A stretch of 64,000 nucleotides of DNA. Origin: Pelagibius sp028280305 (lineage in GTDB: Bacteria; Pseudomonadota; Alphaproteobacteria; Kiloniellales; Kiloniellaceae). This document shows positions 25,917-33,769 of the stretch, in pieces. The stretch is taken from the NCBI RefSeq assembly GCF_965233615.1, contig NZ_OZ247495.1; one strand, 5' to 3'. Under the pieces are notes generated by a model that worked only from the letters and a program-made list of their open reading frames with translations, made no database searches and was not told the DNA's origin. How positions within the stretch are numbered: position 1 is the stretch's first letter; the number at the start of each line of letters is the position of its first letter. Made by a program: the position numbers and the translations under genes.

Positions 25917-25972
25917 GTGGAAGGGGAGAGCCTTCCACTACACGCCAACGCCAAACCGGACAGTGACCGGTT
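25917..25972 (-). promoter_or_regulatory. Two hairpins between the binding-protein gene and the permease genes
   Basis: On the minus-strand transcript, AACCGG / CCGGTT with a 7-base loop overlaps the stop codon of the binding-protein gene (25954-25972). It is followed by GTGGAAGG / CCTTCCAC with a 6-base loop (25917-25938). Neither is followed by a U-run. Such intercistronic hairpins often protect the upstream message and lower expression of the membrane genes, giving an excess of binding protein. Confidence 0.5.
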
Positions 25973-27218
25973 AAGTTTCCTTGAGGCCCTGCTCTGTGCA
26001 GACCTGGTTCTCGTAGGCTTTGTAAGGAACCGGCTTCAGCCAACCCGGAGACTGTTTGATGATTTCGAACTGACCGTCGGATTTGCACTGGCCGATCTTT
26101 GGCCACAGGTAAGTGTGCAGCGTGGCTGCGTCCAGTCGGACCTTGCCCTGCGGGGCTGTCAGTTCCACTCCCTTTACCGCTTCGCGGATGTTAGCCGGGT
26201 TGATGTCGCTAGGCGCCAGTTTGGACACCGCTTGCTGGAACATCTTAACCTGGAAGTAGCAGGGCTCGGACACGAAGTGCGTCACCTTATCCGCGCCCCA
26301 ACGCTTCTGATAGGCCTCAACGAACTTCTGGTTTTCAGGGCTGCCCCAGACCATGAAGTAGGGAGCTGACGTGAAGTGTCCGGCCGCCGCATCACCGCCC
26401 ATGGCCGCCACTTCGTTTTCCGATGTGGTCAGGCTGGCCATTGGCATCTTGGCCGGGTCCAGACCCGCCGCACGATACTGACGGTGCAGCGCCACCACGG
26501 AATCGCCGACGACGGTCGAGAAGATGACGTCGGGCTTTTCGCTGCGAAACTTGTTTACCACCGAAGAAAACTCGGAATGGCCCAAGGGCACATATTCTTC
26601 GTTCACTACTTCCGCGCCGAGTTCCTCCAGAAGCTTCTTGCAGTAGTTGTTTTCTTCCTTCGGGTAAATGTAGTTCGAACCGATCAGATACCAACGTTTC
26701 CCGAAGTTCTTGACCAACCAAGGCACGAACTCATCCTGCTGCTGGTTCGGCACAGCGCCTGTGTAGATCACGTTCTTGGAACACTCGCGACCTTCATAGA
26801 GCGTCGGGTACCAGTAAAGGTTTTTGCGCTTCTCAAACACCGGCAGCACTGCCTTGCGGCTAGCAGACGTGTAGGAGCCGAAGACGCTGACGCACTTGTC
26901 ACTGAGCACCAACTTGCGCGCCTTCTGGGCGAAAGTGGCTGGATCGGAAGCTGGATCCTCCACAACGGCTTCAATTTGCATGCCGTTGATGCCACCTTGG
27001 TCATTAATTTCCTCAATGGCCATGATCGTGGCTTTGTTGAGGGATTCCTCAATGATGCCGGTGGTGCCGGTCAGCGAGAACAGCACACCGACTTTGATCT
27101 TTCCGCCCGCGGCATATGCCAACGAGGCGTCCTTGACCCAAGTATGCGGAAAGCCGGTGGCTGCAACTGCACCGGCTGCGGCCCCGCCCTTCAGTAGTTT
27201 GCGCCGAGTAATTTTCAT
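25971..27218 (-). CDS. Urea/short-chain amide ABC transporter substrate-binding protein
   Basis: A 415-residue periplasmic binding protein of the UrtA/FmdD type. It begins with a twin-arginine signal (RRKLLKGGAAAGAVAATG). The mature part shows KVGVLFSLTGTTGIIEESL, EEINDQGGINGMQIE, CVSVFGSYTSASRKAV and LYEGRECSKNVIYTG, where a tyrosine-rich pocket is typical for urea and amides. It is homologous to the cytoplasmic sensor AmiC encoded upstream, but has a signal peptide. The ATG at 27218 has GGGAGGAA upstream. It is the first importer gene after the regulated leader, so it should be the gene most strongly controlled by AmiR. Confidence 0.92.
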   Translation of the reverse strand: MKITRRKLLKGGAAAGAVAATGFPHTWVKDASLAYAAGGKIKVGVLFSLTGTTGIIEESLNKATIMAIEEINDQGGINGMQIEAVVEDPASDPATFAQKARKLVLSDKCVSVFGSYTSASRKAVLPVFEKRKNLYWYPTLYEGRECSKNVIYTGAVPNQQQDEFVPWLVKNFGKRWYLIGSNYIYPKEENNYCKKLLEELGAEVVNEEYVPLGHSEFSSVVNKFRSEKPDVIFSTVVGDSVVALHRQYRAAGLDPAKMPMASLTTSENEVAAMGGDAAAGHFTSAPYFMVWGSPENQKFVEAYQKRWGADKVTHFVSEPCYFQVKMFQQAVSKLAPSDINPANIREAVKGVELTAPQGKVRLDAATLHTYLWPKIGQCKSDGQFEIIKQSPGWLKPVPYKAYENQVCTEQGLKET

Positions 27219-27237
27219 CTTTCATTCCTCCCAAAAA

Positions 27238-27283
27238 CAAAAAAGCCCCGCCGTCCACCGCTTGTGCGGCCAACAGAGGGGCT
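27238..27283 (-). terminator. Second intrinsic terminator in the importer leader
   Basis: On the minus strand AGCCCC pairs with GGGGCT, with an inner CCGC / GCGG stem and a 4-base loop. It is followed by TTTTTT (27243-27238). It lies only about 20 bases from the start codon of the binding-protein gene, next to its GGGAGGAA ribosome-binding site. Confidence 0.75.
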
Positions 27284-27350
27284 ACTTCGCCATTCCATTT
27301 TTCACGGCTTCTTCGCCGCGTTTCAGGGCCTCGACGCTCCAATTCGCGCC

Positions 27351-27394
27351 AAAAAAACCCCACCTCACGTCCTAAACGGACGTTGAGCATGGGG
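27351..27394 (-). terminator. First intrinsic terminator in the importer leader
   Basis: On the minus strand CCCCA, CTC and ACGTCC pair with GGACGT, GAG and TGGGG around a 5-base loop. TTTTTTT (27357-27351) follows directly. This is a strong rho-independent terminator between amiR and the importer genes. Its 5' arm CCCCA is also the 3' arm of the hexaloop hairpin just upstream, so the two structures exclude each other. Confidence 0.85.
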
Positions 27395-27434
27395 CTCCAT
27401 CGCCATCAATTTTATGGGCAGCGCCGTTGCTGCC
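27389..27434 (-). promoter_or_regulatory. Tandem hexaloop hairpins, likely ANTAR-protein binding site (AmiR target)
   Basis: Hairpin P1 (27434-27417): perfect stem GGCAGC / GCTGCC with hexaloop AACGGC. Hairpin P2 (27406-27389): ATGGCG / CCCCAT, five pairs with one C-C mismatch, and hexaloop ATGGAG. Both loops have A at position 1 and G at position 4, the conserved features of known ANTAR RNA targets, and 10 bases separate the hairpins. P2 overlaps the 5' arm of the first terminator. The site begins 42 bases after the amiR stop. AmiR binding should hold P1-P2 and stop the terminator from forming. A tetraloop alternative for P2 (ATGG-AGCC-CCAT) exists. Confidence 0.75.
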
Positions 27435-27475
27435 GCAGAATCAACGTCGAAACGTCTCTTCCGGTGAAATCGAAA

Positions 27476-28132
27476 CTATCCCAGCAATTCATGCGAGTCA
27501 ACGACCGCGGTGGCAACCGCTCCAATCGTCGTACGCTTCTCCATGGCCAAGCGGCGGAGATGATGATAGGCCTCGTCTTCGCTCAGACTCTTGCTGTGCA
27601 TAAGAATTGTCTTCGCACGCTCTACGCTGCGCATGGTTCGCAGATTTTCGTCGAGTTTTTCGACGCGTCCGCGAAGCCGGCGCTCATACATGAAATGTTC
27701 GCGTGCGATAATCAGGTTGCACTGCACGGCTTGGATTGTCGCGGGCAGCATCAACACTGCGTGCGGGGCGCAGGAATGAAGCAACTTGAAATCAATGGGT
27801 AGATTTCCATGAACGAGAATCACAAGCGCTGCGCCAGGTTCTCCCGGTATCCAGGGCAAGCGTCTGGGAAGGTCGTCGATCAAATCACAGAAAACCACGT
27901 CATTCTCGACGGGTATTTGCTCGGGCACCGGCCAAATATGATTGACGCGTGAGCGCAGACTCTGCAATCCCCGAATCAGCCGTTCACCTTCTTCATCACG
28001 CTTGGTGACAACGGCAACATCCAGATCCGATAGCCCCCCGTAGGTCCCGCTGTCTGCAGTGGACTTTTTCCGGATCTGTCCGCCCCCCGCGCGCTGGCGC
28101 GTAGGAGTTTCAGATTGATCTGGCGTATTCAT
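27476..28132 (-). CDS. amiR: AmiR-type ANTAR antitermination regulator
   Basis: A 218-residue RNA-binding regulator. The N-terminal part (about 35-140) resembles the pseudo-receiver of AmiR. A linking coiled coil (about 142-165, FMYERRLRGRVEKLDENLR) leads to the C-terminal ANTAR domain: VERAKTILMHSKSLSEDEAY, then HHLRRLAMEKRTTIGAVA. In Pseudomonas, AmiC without amide holds AmiR inactive; with amide AmiR is freed and suppresses termination in the operon leader. The gene starts 3 bases after amiC stops, fitting the stoichiometric AmiC-AmiR complex. It is slightly longer than the Pseudomonas protein (196 aa), with an extra N-terminal tail. Confidence 0.9.
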   Translation of the reverse strand: MNTPDQSETPTRQRAGGGQIRKKSTADSGTYGGLSDLDVAVVTKRDEEGERLIRGLQSLRSRVNHIWPVPEQIPVENDVVFCDLIDDLPRRLPWIPGEPGAALVILVHGNLPIDFKLLHSCAPHAVLMLPATIQAVQCNLIIAREHFMYERRLRGRVEKLDENLRTMRSVERAKTILMHSKSLSEDEAYHHLRRLAMEKRTTIGAVATAVVDSHELLG

Positions 28133-28135
28133 TGC

Positions 28136-29278
28136 TTACCCGTACACCAGGGATCGTCCGTATCCGATCAAATACGGATCTGCGTCAACTCTAGAGCTTG
28201 ATTCGCGGATAACCTCGAACTTGCCCTGACGGTTGGCCTTCCCGATACGCGTCCAGAGATCAGTATGCGCGCACGACAGGTTGATAGATATTTTGCCTTG
28301 AGGTGCATCGTATTCAGAGCCAAGCACCACGGGACGTAAGGTCTCGGTTTCCAAAGTGTCCACCTGTTCCAGCGCCCTGGCAAAGACATGAACCTGGAAA
28401 TAGCTGGCTTCCACGCACATGTTAGTGTGCTGATCCTGGCCGTAGCGTTTCTTGTACAGTTCAACGAAAGAGGAGTTGCGCGCGCCGCTGATGCCTTCGA
28501 AATAGGGCGCCGCGGTAAAATGCCCTTCCCCCACATCCGGCCCCATTGCCCCGATCTCGGCTTCGGTTGTGGTCAGGCTTGCGATCGGCATCACTTTGGA
28601 ATTAAAGCCAGAATCTGCGTATGCCTGGTACAGATAGGTCGTGGAATCTCCGACGACAGTGGAAAAGACAACGTCGGGTGAAACGCGCCCAATTTCGCGC
28701 ATCACGGGGAGGAAATCTCGGTCCTTGGCCCGCAAGCTGAGGTATTGCTCACCGACAACCTCACCACCATTGTTACGGACAAGTTCGCGCATGATGCGGT
28801 TCGACGCCCGAGGGTAAACGTAGTCCGAGCCGACGAAGAAAAACCGCGTTCCGTATGATTCCATTAGGAACCGGCACAACTCTACACTGTTCTGATTCGG
28901 TGCCGCGCCGGTGTAAATGACATTGGGCGAGAATTCGAACCCTTCATACAGGGTTGGGTACCACAACAGGCCATTAAGCCGTTCGATGACAGGAAGAACC
29001 GCCTTGCGACTGCTCGATGTATAGCAGCCAAACATGGTTGTGACCCCATCTTCGACCATCAGCTTCTTGGCGTATCGACCGAACGCAGAGGACTCAGATC
29101 CCGGATCGTAGACGATGGGCTCAATAGGCCGGCCATTGATACCCCCGGCACTGTTGATCTCGTCGATCGCTGTGAGTGTTCCCCGCAACTGAGTGTCTTC
29201 GATCACCTTCATAAATCCGGTTCTCGAAAACAAGACGCCGACACGCCACGGCTCGCCAGTACTTCGCGCTCGCGGCAT
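28136..29278 (-). CDS. amiC: AmiC-type amide sensor, negative regulator
   Basis: A 380-residue periplasmic-binding-protein fold without a signal peptide, so it is cytoplasmic like AmiC. Conserved pieces are WRVGVLFSRTGFMKVIEDTQ, EINSAGGINGRPIEP, TTMFGCYTSSSRKAVLPVIE and FVGSDYVYPRASNRIMREL. It should bind short amides and control AmiR. The ATG at 29278 has GGGAGGAA upstream; an earlier ATG at 29320 lacks this site. It is the first gene of the amide locus. Confidence 0.9.
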   Translation of the reverse strand: MPRARSTGEPWRVGVLFSRTGFMKVIEDTQLRGTLTAIDEINSAGGINGRPIEPIVYDPGSESSAFGRYAKKLMVEDGVTTMFGCYTSSSRKAVLPVIERLNGLLWYPTLYEGFEFSPNVIYTGAAPNQNSVELCRFLMESYGTRFFFVGSDYVYPRASNRIMRELVRNNGGEVVGEQYLSLRAKDRDFLPVMREIGRVSPDVVFSTVVGDSTTYLYQAYADSGFNSKVMPIASLTTTEAEIGAMGPDVGEGHFTAAPYFEGISGARNSSFVELYKKRYGQDQHTNMCVEASYFQVHVFARALEQVDTLETETLRPVVLGSEYDAPQGKISINLSCAHTDLWTRIGKANRQGKFEVIRESSSRVDADPYLIGYGRSLVYG

Positions 29279-30120
29279 CAAGTGTTCCTCCCAGAAAGTC
29301 GATGGCTTACGGTGCCCCACTTCTATATTGGAGGAAGCGCATCAGCGCAGACGCCATGATTTTTGACTTCATATCCATATCGGTGTCTAAGCCAAACCTC
29401 CACGCTCCCTCGAAACAAGGATAATCGCTCAAGGATTAGAGTCAAATACGTGTTCAAGAAAAAGCACAGTACCGCTTTTGCCCGAGTGATAGAAACCTGG
29501 AAGTGACAAAATTTCAGATTGGCCTACGCCTACTGACCGTATTGTATCGCAGCAGTTGCAGGTCAAATGTTTCTGTCACCTTTCTGTTCTAAGGGCGGCC
29601 ATTTCTGTTGGCGGCCATTTGACGATATTCGGGGTATGGAAGACGGATCTCGGCGATCTCACTGATGTCCACCGCTCCAGATCACGTGGGTCTGATCAAG
29701 TCACTTATGCGACACCGGACAGTGATGTAGTCTACCTTTCAATGCTTTCTCGCCTGAACTGCGTAGCGTTCGACCTTGCCTAGACCCAAAGGACAATTAA
29801 TCCCGTTCCACCTAACCCTAACGGTCTCAGTTTGAATCACAGAGACGAGAAACGATCTTCGTATGCAATCTAAGATTTTAGGATCAAGCACCGGTTGTGC
29901 TGGTTTGGGATGCTGGCGGGAACGGAGCGACCGCATTAGAGTGCGGCCAATTCTTTTCTCCCCTCATGCCTAGCTCTCCCTGAATCAAGAGATCCCGACA
30001 GTGGCACAGCCACCCGGCCTTCGTTCGCAAAAAGCTGGAAATTTGCGGCAACCGACCGGATGCTGCCCGACCACAAAGTAAACAATCCGAAGGGCACGGA
30101 CCCGAAGGCACCCGAAAGAC
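29279..30120. other. Gene-free region upstream of amiC
   Basis: About 840 bases that must hold the promoter of the amide locus (minus strand, near 29300-29450). I could not find a clear -24/-12 or -35/-10 pair. It includes an 11-base direct repeat GGCGGCCATTT at 29594-29604 and 29610-29620. No coding frame is convincing. Confidence 0.45.
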
Positions 30121-30410
30121 TCTAAGCGATCACCTGGAAGCCGGTGAGCGTCCCGAGGGGCTGGTGCTGCCTGAAGGGCCGATGGCCAATTTTTTTTGGC
30201 ACCAGTCGCGCACCCGTCCAAAAAGTGCTGCGGATGCTCAACGCGGAGAACCTGATTTTCCGTTTCGAAGGGCGCGGCTACATCGTTGCCCGGCATAGCG
30301 GGCACCCCTGCCCCGATCCGCATGAACATCCAACAGTCCGAGTTGACACTGCCCCGGGACATCGACGGGGCGATGAAGTTGCGCTCATCATGGCAGCGTA
30401 TCTACGGCAG
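30121..30410 (+). pseudogene. GntR-family regulator fragment with two frameshifts
   Basis: Frame pieces read SDHLEAGERPEGLVLPEGPM, then after an 8-T run (30190-30197) GTSRAPVQKVLRMLNAENL and IFRFEGRGYIVARHSG, then in a third frame TPAPIRMNIQQSELTLPRDI followed by SSWQRIYGRI. Read together these match the N-terminal winged-helix and linker of a GntR regulator group whose members have LPEGP..FFG.SRAPVQ and FEGRGF. At least one indel lies in the T-run and another near 30300. The rest of the protein is missing. Confidence 0.7.
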
Positions 30411-30622
30411 GATCGGATACCCGGCCCGCGATCAGAGCAAGAAGGAACTAGATCCATACGTGCCGTCGTCTATGCCCGCTGTTACCCGTAAGGGGCACTT
30501 CTGGCTGCGTGACATAGGTGGCAGCCCAGCGCCAGATGGCTGAACGTTCGATCTCTGAGCAGCCGCGACAACCCGATCACCGCGAGAGCGTCGAAGAAGC
30601 GCATCGCCTTTGCTTCCCCGCC

Positions 30623-31723
30623 TCACAGGGCACAGCCAGCAAGCGCAGCTTCATCCGGCAAAAGGCCCAACCCTACACCACTTGGCGGGACAAGACAGCC
30701 ATCGGCGATCGGCAGCGACGGCGCGCCTCCTGCTATCAGCCTCGTGATGCGGTTTTGTGCGCGATGCGACTCCACGGGCCCCCGATCGACGGCGCCGCAC
30801 ATCCAATGGATATTCACGATATCCCAACCGCCCGCCGGGCTGACCGTCCGACCGCTCCGCCGGGCTTGTTGAGCGACCGCGATTGCGGCCCCGATCCCAC
30901 CGGCGAACACCGCGTTCGGCTGCAACACCGACACCCCCGCGGCCTCGAACTGACGAAACCGATCCTCCGACTGCTCCATCTGCCCGGCCCCGATCGGATG
31001 GATGTTGTCCCCTGCCAGCGCCGCCAGCGCGCATGGATCGTTACCATGCACAGGCTCCTCGAACCATGCCAGCCCCAGGTCCGCTGTCTGTTCTTGAAAG
31101 TCACGTGCAGCAAGCAGATCATAACCACAATTGGCGTCGACGATCAGATCTGCCCGGTCGCCGATCGCCGCCCGCACTGCACGCACCCTGTCCACATCCT
31201 CCGCAACACTGCGGTCCTTGGCGGCAACAAGCACCTTCACCCCGGCAGCACCGTCCTCTATCGCCTTCGCACAGGAAGCAGCCAGCGCTTCGGTATCGAG
31301 CGCTGGAAACCCGCAGGTCACGTGCACCGGCGCAGCGGCCCTACGCCCTCCGAGCAATGCTGCAAGTGGAATACCCATCGCCTTGGCGCGGAGATCATGC
31401 AACGCGATATCGAGCGCCGAAAGTGCCGAGATCACGACACCGGTCATGTGCCGCGGATTGAAGCGCCGCATCAGGATCGACACAAGGTCCGTATCAACCA
31501 TTGGGTCACATCCGGCCAGCATTTCTGCGATCGAACCGTTCAGAAAGTGTGCTACTTCGGGCGCCAGGAACCTGCCGGTGTAGCCCTCGCCTTCGCACCC
31601 GTCCGACAGCCTTAATCGCAGCCGCACAAACACGAAGCTATCCTCACCTGCATAGGGTTCAGGGTCGTCGGCCGCGGCGGGTGGCCGGTGGACCCTAGCC
31701 TCGATAGCCGCAATGCCCACCAT
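30623..31723 (-). CDS. Mandelate racemase/muconate lactonizing enzyme family protein (enolase superfamily)
   Basis: A 366-residue protein with the MR/MLE two-domain layout. Seen are GEGYTGRF, the capping-domain region, ALSALDIALHDLRAKAMG, GVKVLVAAKD where the catalytic KxK lies, and the metal aspartate in LIVDANCGYD and glutamate in AWFEEPVH. The third ligand position reads GAGQMEQ, where Glu is usual, and the general-acid histidine position reads SPAGGWD. It may therefore act differently from classical racemases or dehydratases. The ATG overlaps the tctA stop as ATGA, so it belongs to the TctCBA operon and probably acts on the imported carboxylate. Confidence 0.85.
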   Translation of the reverse strand: MVGIAAIEARVHRPPAAADDPEPYAGEDSFVFVRLRLRLSDGCEGEGYTGRFLAPEVAHFLNGSIAEMLAGCDPMVDTDLVSILMRRFNPRHMTGVVISALSALDIALHDLRAKAMGIPLAALLGGRRAAAPVHVTCGFPALDTEALAASCAKAIEDGAAGVKVLVAAKDRSVAEDVDRVRAVRAAIGDRADLIVDANCGYDLLAARDFQEQTADLGLAWFEEPVHGNDPCALAALAGDNIHPIGAGQMEQSEDRFRQFEAAGVSVLQPNAVFAGGIGAAIAVAQQARRSGRTVSPAGGWDIVNIHWMCGAVDRGPVESHRAQNRITRLIAGGAPSLPIADGCLVPPSGVGLGLLPDEAALAGCAL

Positions 31724-33213
31724 CAGCTTTCCGGCGCTGATCGCCGCCGGGCACGCATCTCACTTATCAAAGGTAGTGACATGGAGAGTAATGTCAGAGA
31801 CAGGAAGATCAACACAATCGGCCGCTCAAGAAAACCGAACCAGGAATGATCGAAAATGATCAGCGACTGCTTGAGCGTTCCTTCTACAAGCTTGCCAAGG
31901 ATCAGCCCCATGATAATCGGGGCCGCCGAAAATCCGAAGCGCTGCATGATGAAGCCCAGGACACCGGCGATGATCATGACCCAGATATCCAGCATCGCTT
32001 GTTCAAGAGCATAAGAACCAACACAGGCCAGGATGAACACTGCGGGCCAAAGGTACTCGATCGGGATCAGGGTGATGCGTGCAAAAACCTTGGCGCCGAT
32101 GAACCCAAAAGCCGCGAAGGCGAAATTGGCGATCAGCATTGCCAGGAAGATTGAGTAAAGCAGTGTCGGCTGCTCGGTGAAGAGATGAGGTCCGGGGCGC
32201 AGCCCGTGCACCAAGAGTGCGCCAAGGATGATGGCCGTGGTTGCGCTGCCGGGGATCCCCAGCGCCAGCGTGGGCACCATCGCCGCACCGGTTGCAGCGT
32301 TGTTTGCAGCCTCGGGCCCCGCGATTCCCCGCAGATCACCTTTGCCGAACTGCGACTTGTCCTTGGCAAAGCGCTTTGCTTCGTTGTAGCCCATCATCGC
32401 TGCCACTGTGCCGCCTTCGGCCGGCAAAAGTCCAATGAACGATCCGATACCGCAAGACCGCGCAATAGTACTTAGACAGGTTTTGATGTCTTGGTATGTG
32501 GGTAGCATTACCGCGTCCAACGGCACTCTGAATCGCTTTTGATCCAGTTTGCCGGACTGCTTGATGAACTCCGCCCCTGCAAAGAGCCCGATCATCACCG
32601 GGATGAAGTGAATACCTTCCGACAAAGCCCAATTGCCGAAGGTGAAGCGCTCGACCCCGGTGGTGAAATCCATACCGACCGTTGCAATCAGAACACCGAT
32701 GGCGCCACCGATAAGGTTCTTAAGCGCGCTTTCGCCGCTGATGGTGGCCAGCATCGACAGGCCGAACACCGCCAGCGCGAAGTATTCCGGCGGGCCGAAA
32801 TTATAGGCGACACGCGATAGCAGCGGCGCGGCGACAATCAACACGATGACCGAAAAAATGCCGCCGATCACGCTTGAAACAGCCGCAAGACCCAAAGCCT
32901 TTCCGGCAAAGCCTTTCTGCGCCAGCGGATAGCCGTCGAAGGCCGTGGCCGCCGCCGGCGGTGCACCTGGCGCGTTCACCAGGATCGCTGTGATCGAGCC
33001 GCCGAAGGTTCCGGCGCAGTAAAGCGCAGACAGCAGAGCAATTGCGGCGACCGGTTCCATGGTGAGCGTGAACGGCAGCAGCAATGCCGTCGCCATGGTT
33101 GAACTCAGCCCAGGCATCGCCCCCACCAGGACGCCGCCAAGGGTTCCAAGGACCACGACACCCAGGAGATAGGGATCGGAGAACCCCGATAGCGCTGTAA
33201 GAAAAGCCTCCAT
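31723..33213 (-). CDS. tctA: Tripartite tricarboxylate transporter large permease (TctA)
   Basis: A 496-residue, highly hydrophobic protein of the TctA family with about 12 membrane segments. It has GTLGGVLVGAMPGLSSTMAT, a TctA signature, ALYCAGTFGGSITAILVNAPG, and a repeat of the same theme in PTLALGIPGSATTAIILGAL. It forms the main membrane subunit of a secondary carboxylate importer that depends on a periplasmic receptor. The gene lies 49 bases after tctB and overlaps the enolase-superfamily gene by ATGA. Substrates of the class include citrate, tartrate, and aromatic or dicarboxylic acids. Confidence 0.93.
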   Translation of the reverse strand: MEAFLTALSGFSDPYLLGVVVLGTLGGVLVGAMPGLSSTMATALLLPFTLTMEPVAAIALLSALYCAGTFGGSITAILVNAPGAPPAAATAFDGYPLAQKGFAGKALGLAAVSSVIGGIFSVIVLIVAAPLLSRVAYNFGPPEYFALAVFGLSMLATISGESALKNLIGGAIGVLIATVGMDFTTGVERFTFGNWALSEGIHFIPVMIGLFAGAEFIKQSGKLDQKRFRVPLDAVMLPTYQDIKTCLSTIARSCGIGSFIGLLPAEGGTVAAMMGYNEAKRFAKDKSQFGKGDLRGIAGPEAANNAATGAAMVPTLALGIPGSATTAIILGALLVHGLRPGPHLFTEQPTLLYSIFLAMLIANFAFAAFGFIGAKVFARITLIPIEYLWPAVFILACVGSYALEQAMLDIWVMIIAGVLGFIMQRFGFSAAPIIMGLILGKLVEGTLKQSLIIFDHSWFGFLERPIVLIFLSLTLLSMSLPLISEMRARRRSAPES

Positions 33214-33262
33214 CCGCGTTGTCGTCCTTACTCTGCCCGCCCCGTTCGATCAGCGCCGGCTT

Positions 33263-33769
33263 TCAGATAATTGAATCGATGAGATTTTCGATCACACCAG
33301 GTGGAAAATAGACTCCGAGCCCGACATCGAAGATCAGATAAACCGTCAGCGGGAAGGTCAGAGCATAAACGACAAGCTTTGCCGACAGCCTTTCTCCCCA
33401 GACAACAGGCATCACCAGGCAAAACAGCATCATCGCCGCCAAAGATCCAAGCGTTCCGAAAGCAGTGACGAAGGCGATCATAAGCGCCACCGTCATCAGC
33501 ATGACGAGTTTCGGCGTACGCCGCGCCGGCTCGACCCGCCTGAATCCCAAAGCCATCATCAATACCGTCAGTGCAGCAATGATCGCCAGGACGAGCCTTG
33601 GAAAGGTTGCAGGCTGTACGTTCTGCGCAAGCGCCGCCGGCGCCTCTGCGATCCCCAGAGACACCCAATAGGTGCCCGCACAAAACGCCAACAGCACGGC
33701 ACCGACCAGGAAGTCGCGCGGCAGACGGCCTGTTCCCACAGGCCGCCCGCTCTCCGTTTCCGCGCTCAT
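33263..33769 (-). CDS. tctB: Tripartite tricarboxylate transporter small permease (TctB)
   Basis: A 168-residue protein with four predicted membrane segments (LPRDFLVGAVLLAFCAGTYW; FPRLVLAIIAALTVLMMALG; TPKLVMLMTVALMIAFVTAF; then two near the C-terminus). This size and layout are those of TctB, the small membrane subunit. The start at 33769 overlaps the tctC stop (ATGA). It should associate with TctA in the inner membrane. Confidence 0.88.
   Translation of the reverse strand: MSAETESGRPVGTGRLPRDFLVGAVLLAFCAGTYWVSLGIAEAPAALAQNVQPATFPRLVLAIIAALTVLMMALGFRRVEPARRTPKLVMLMTVALMIAFVTAFGTLGSLAAMMLFCLVMPVVWGERLSAKLVVYALTFPLTVYLIFDVGLGVYFPPGVIENLIDSII

Noticed and set aside
29594..29620. Direct repeat GGCGGCCATTT with a 5-base spacer upstream of amiC
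   Set aside because: It is about 300 bases upstream of amiC with no adjoining promoter elements; kept only as a note in the region entry.
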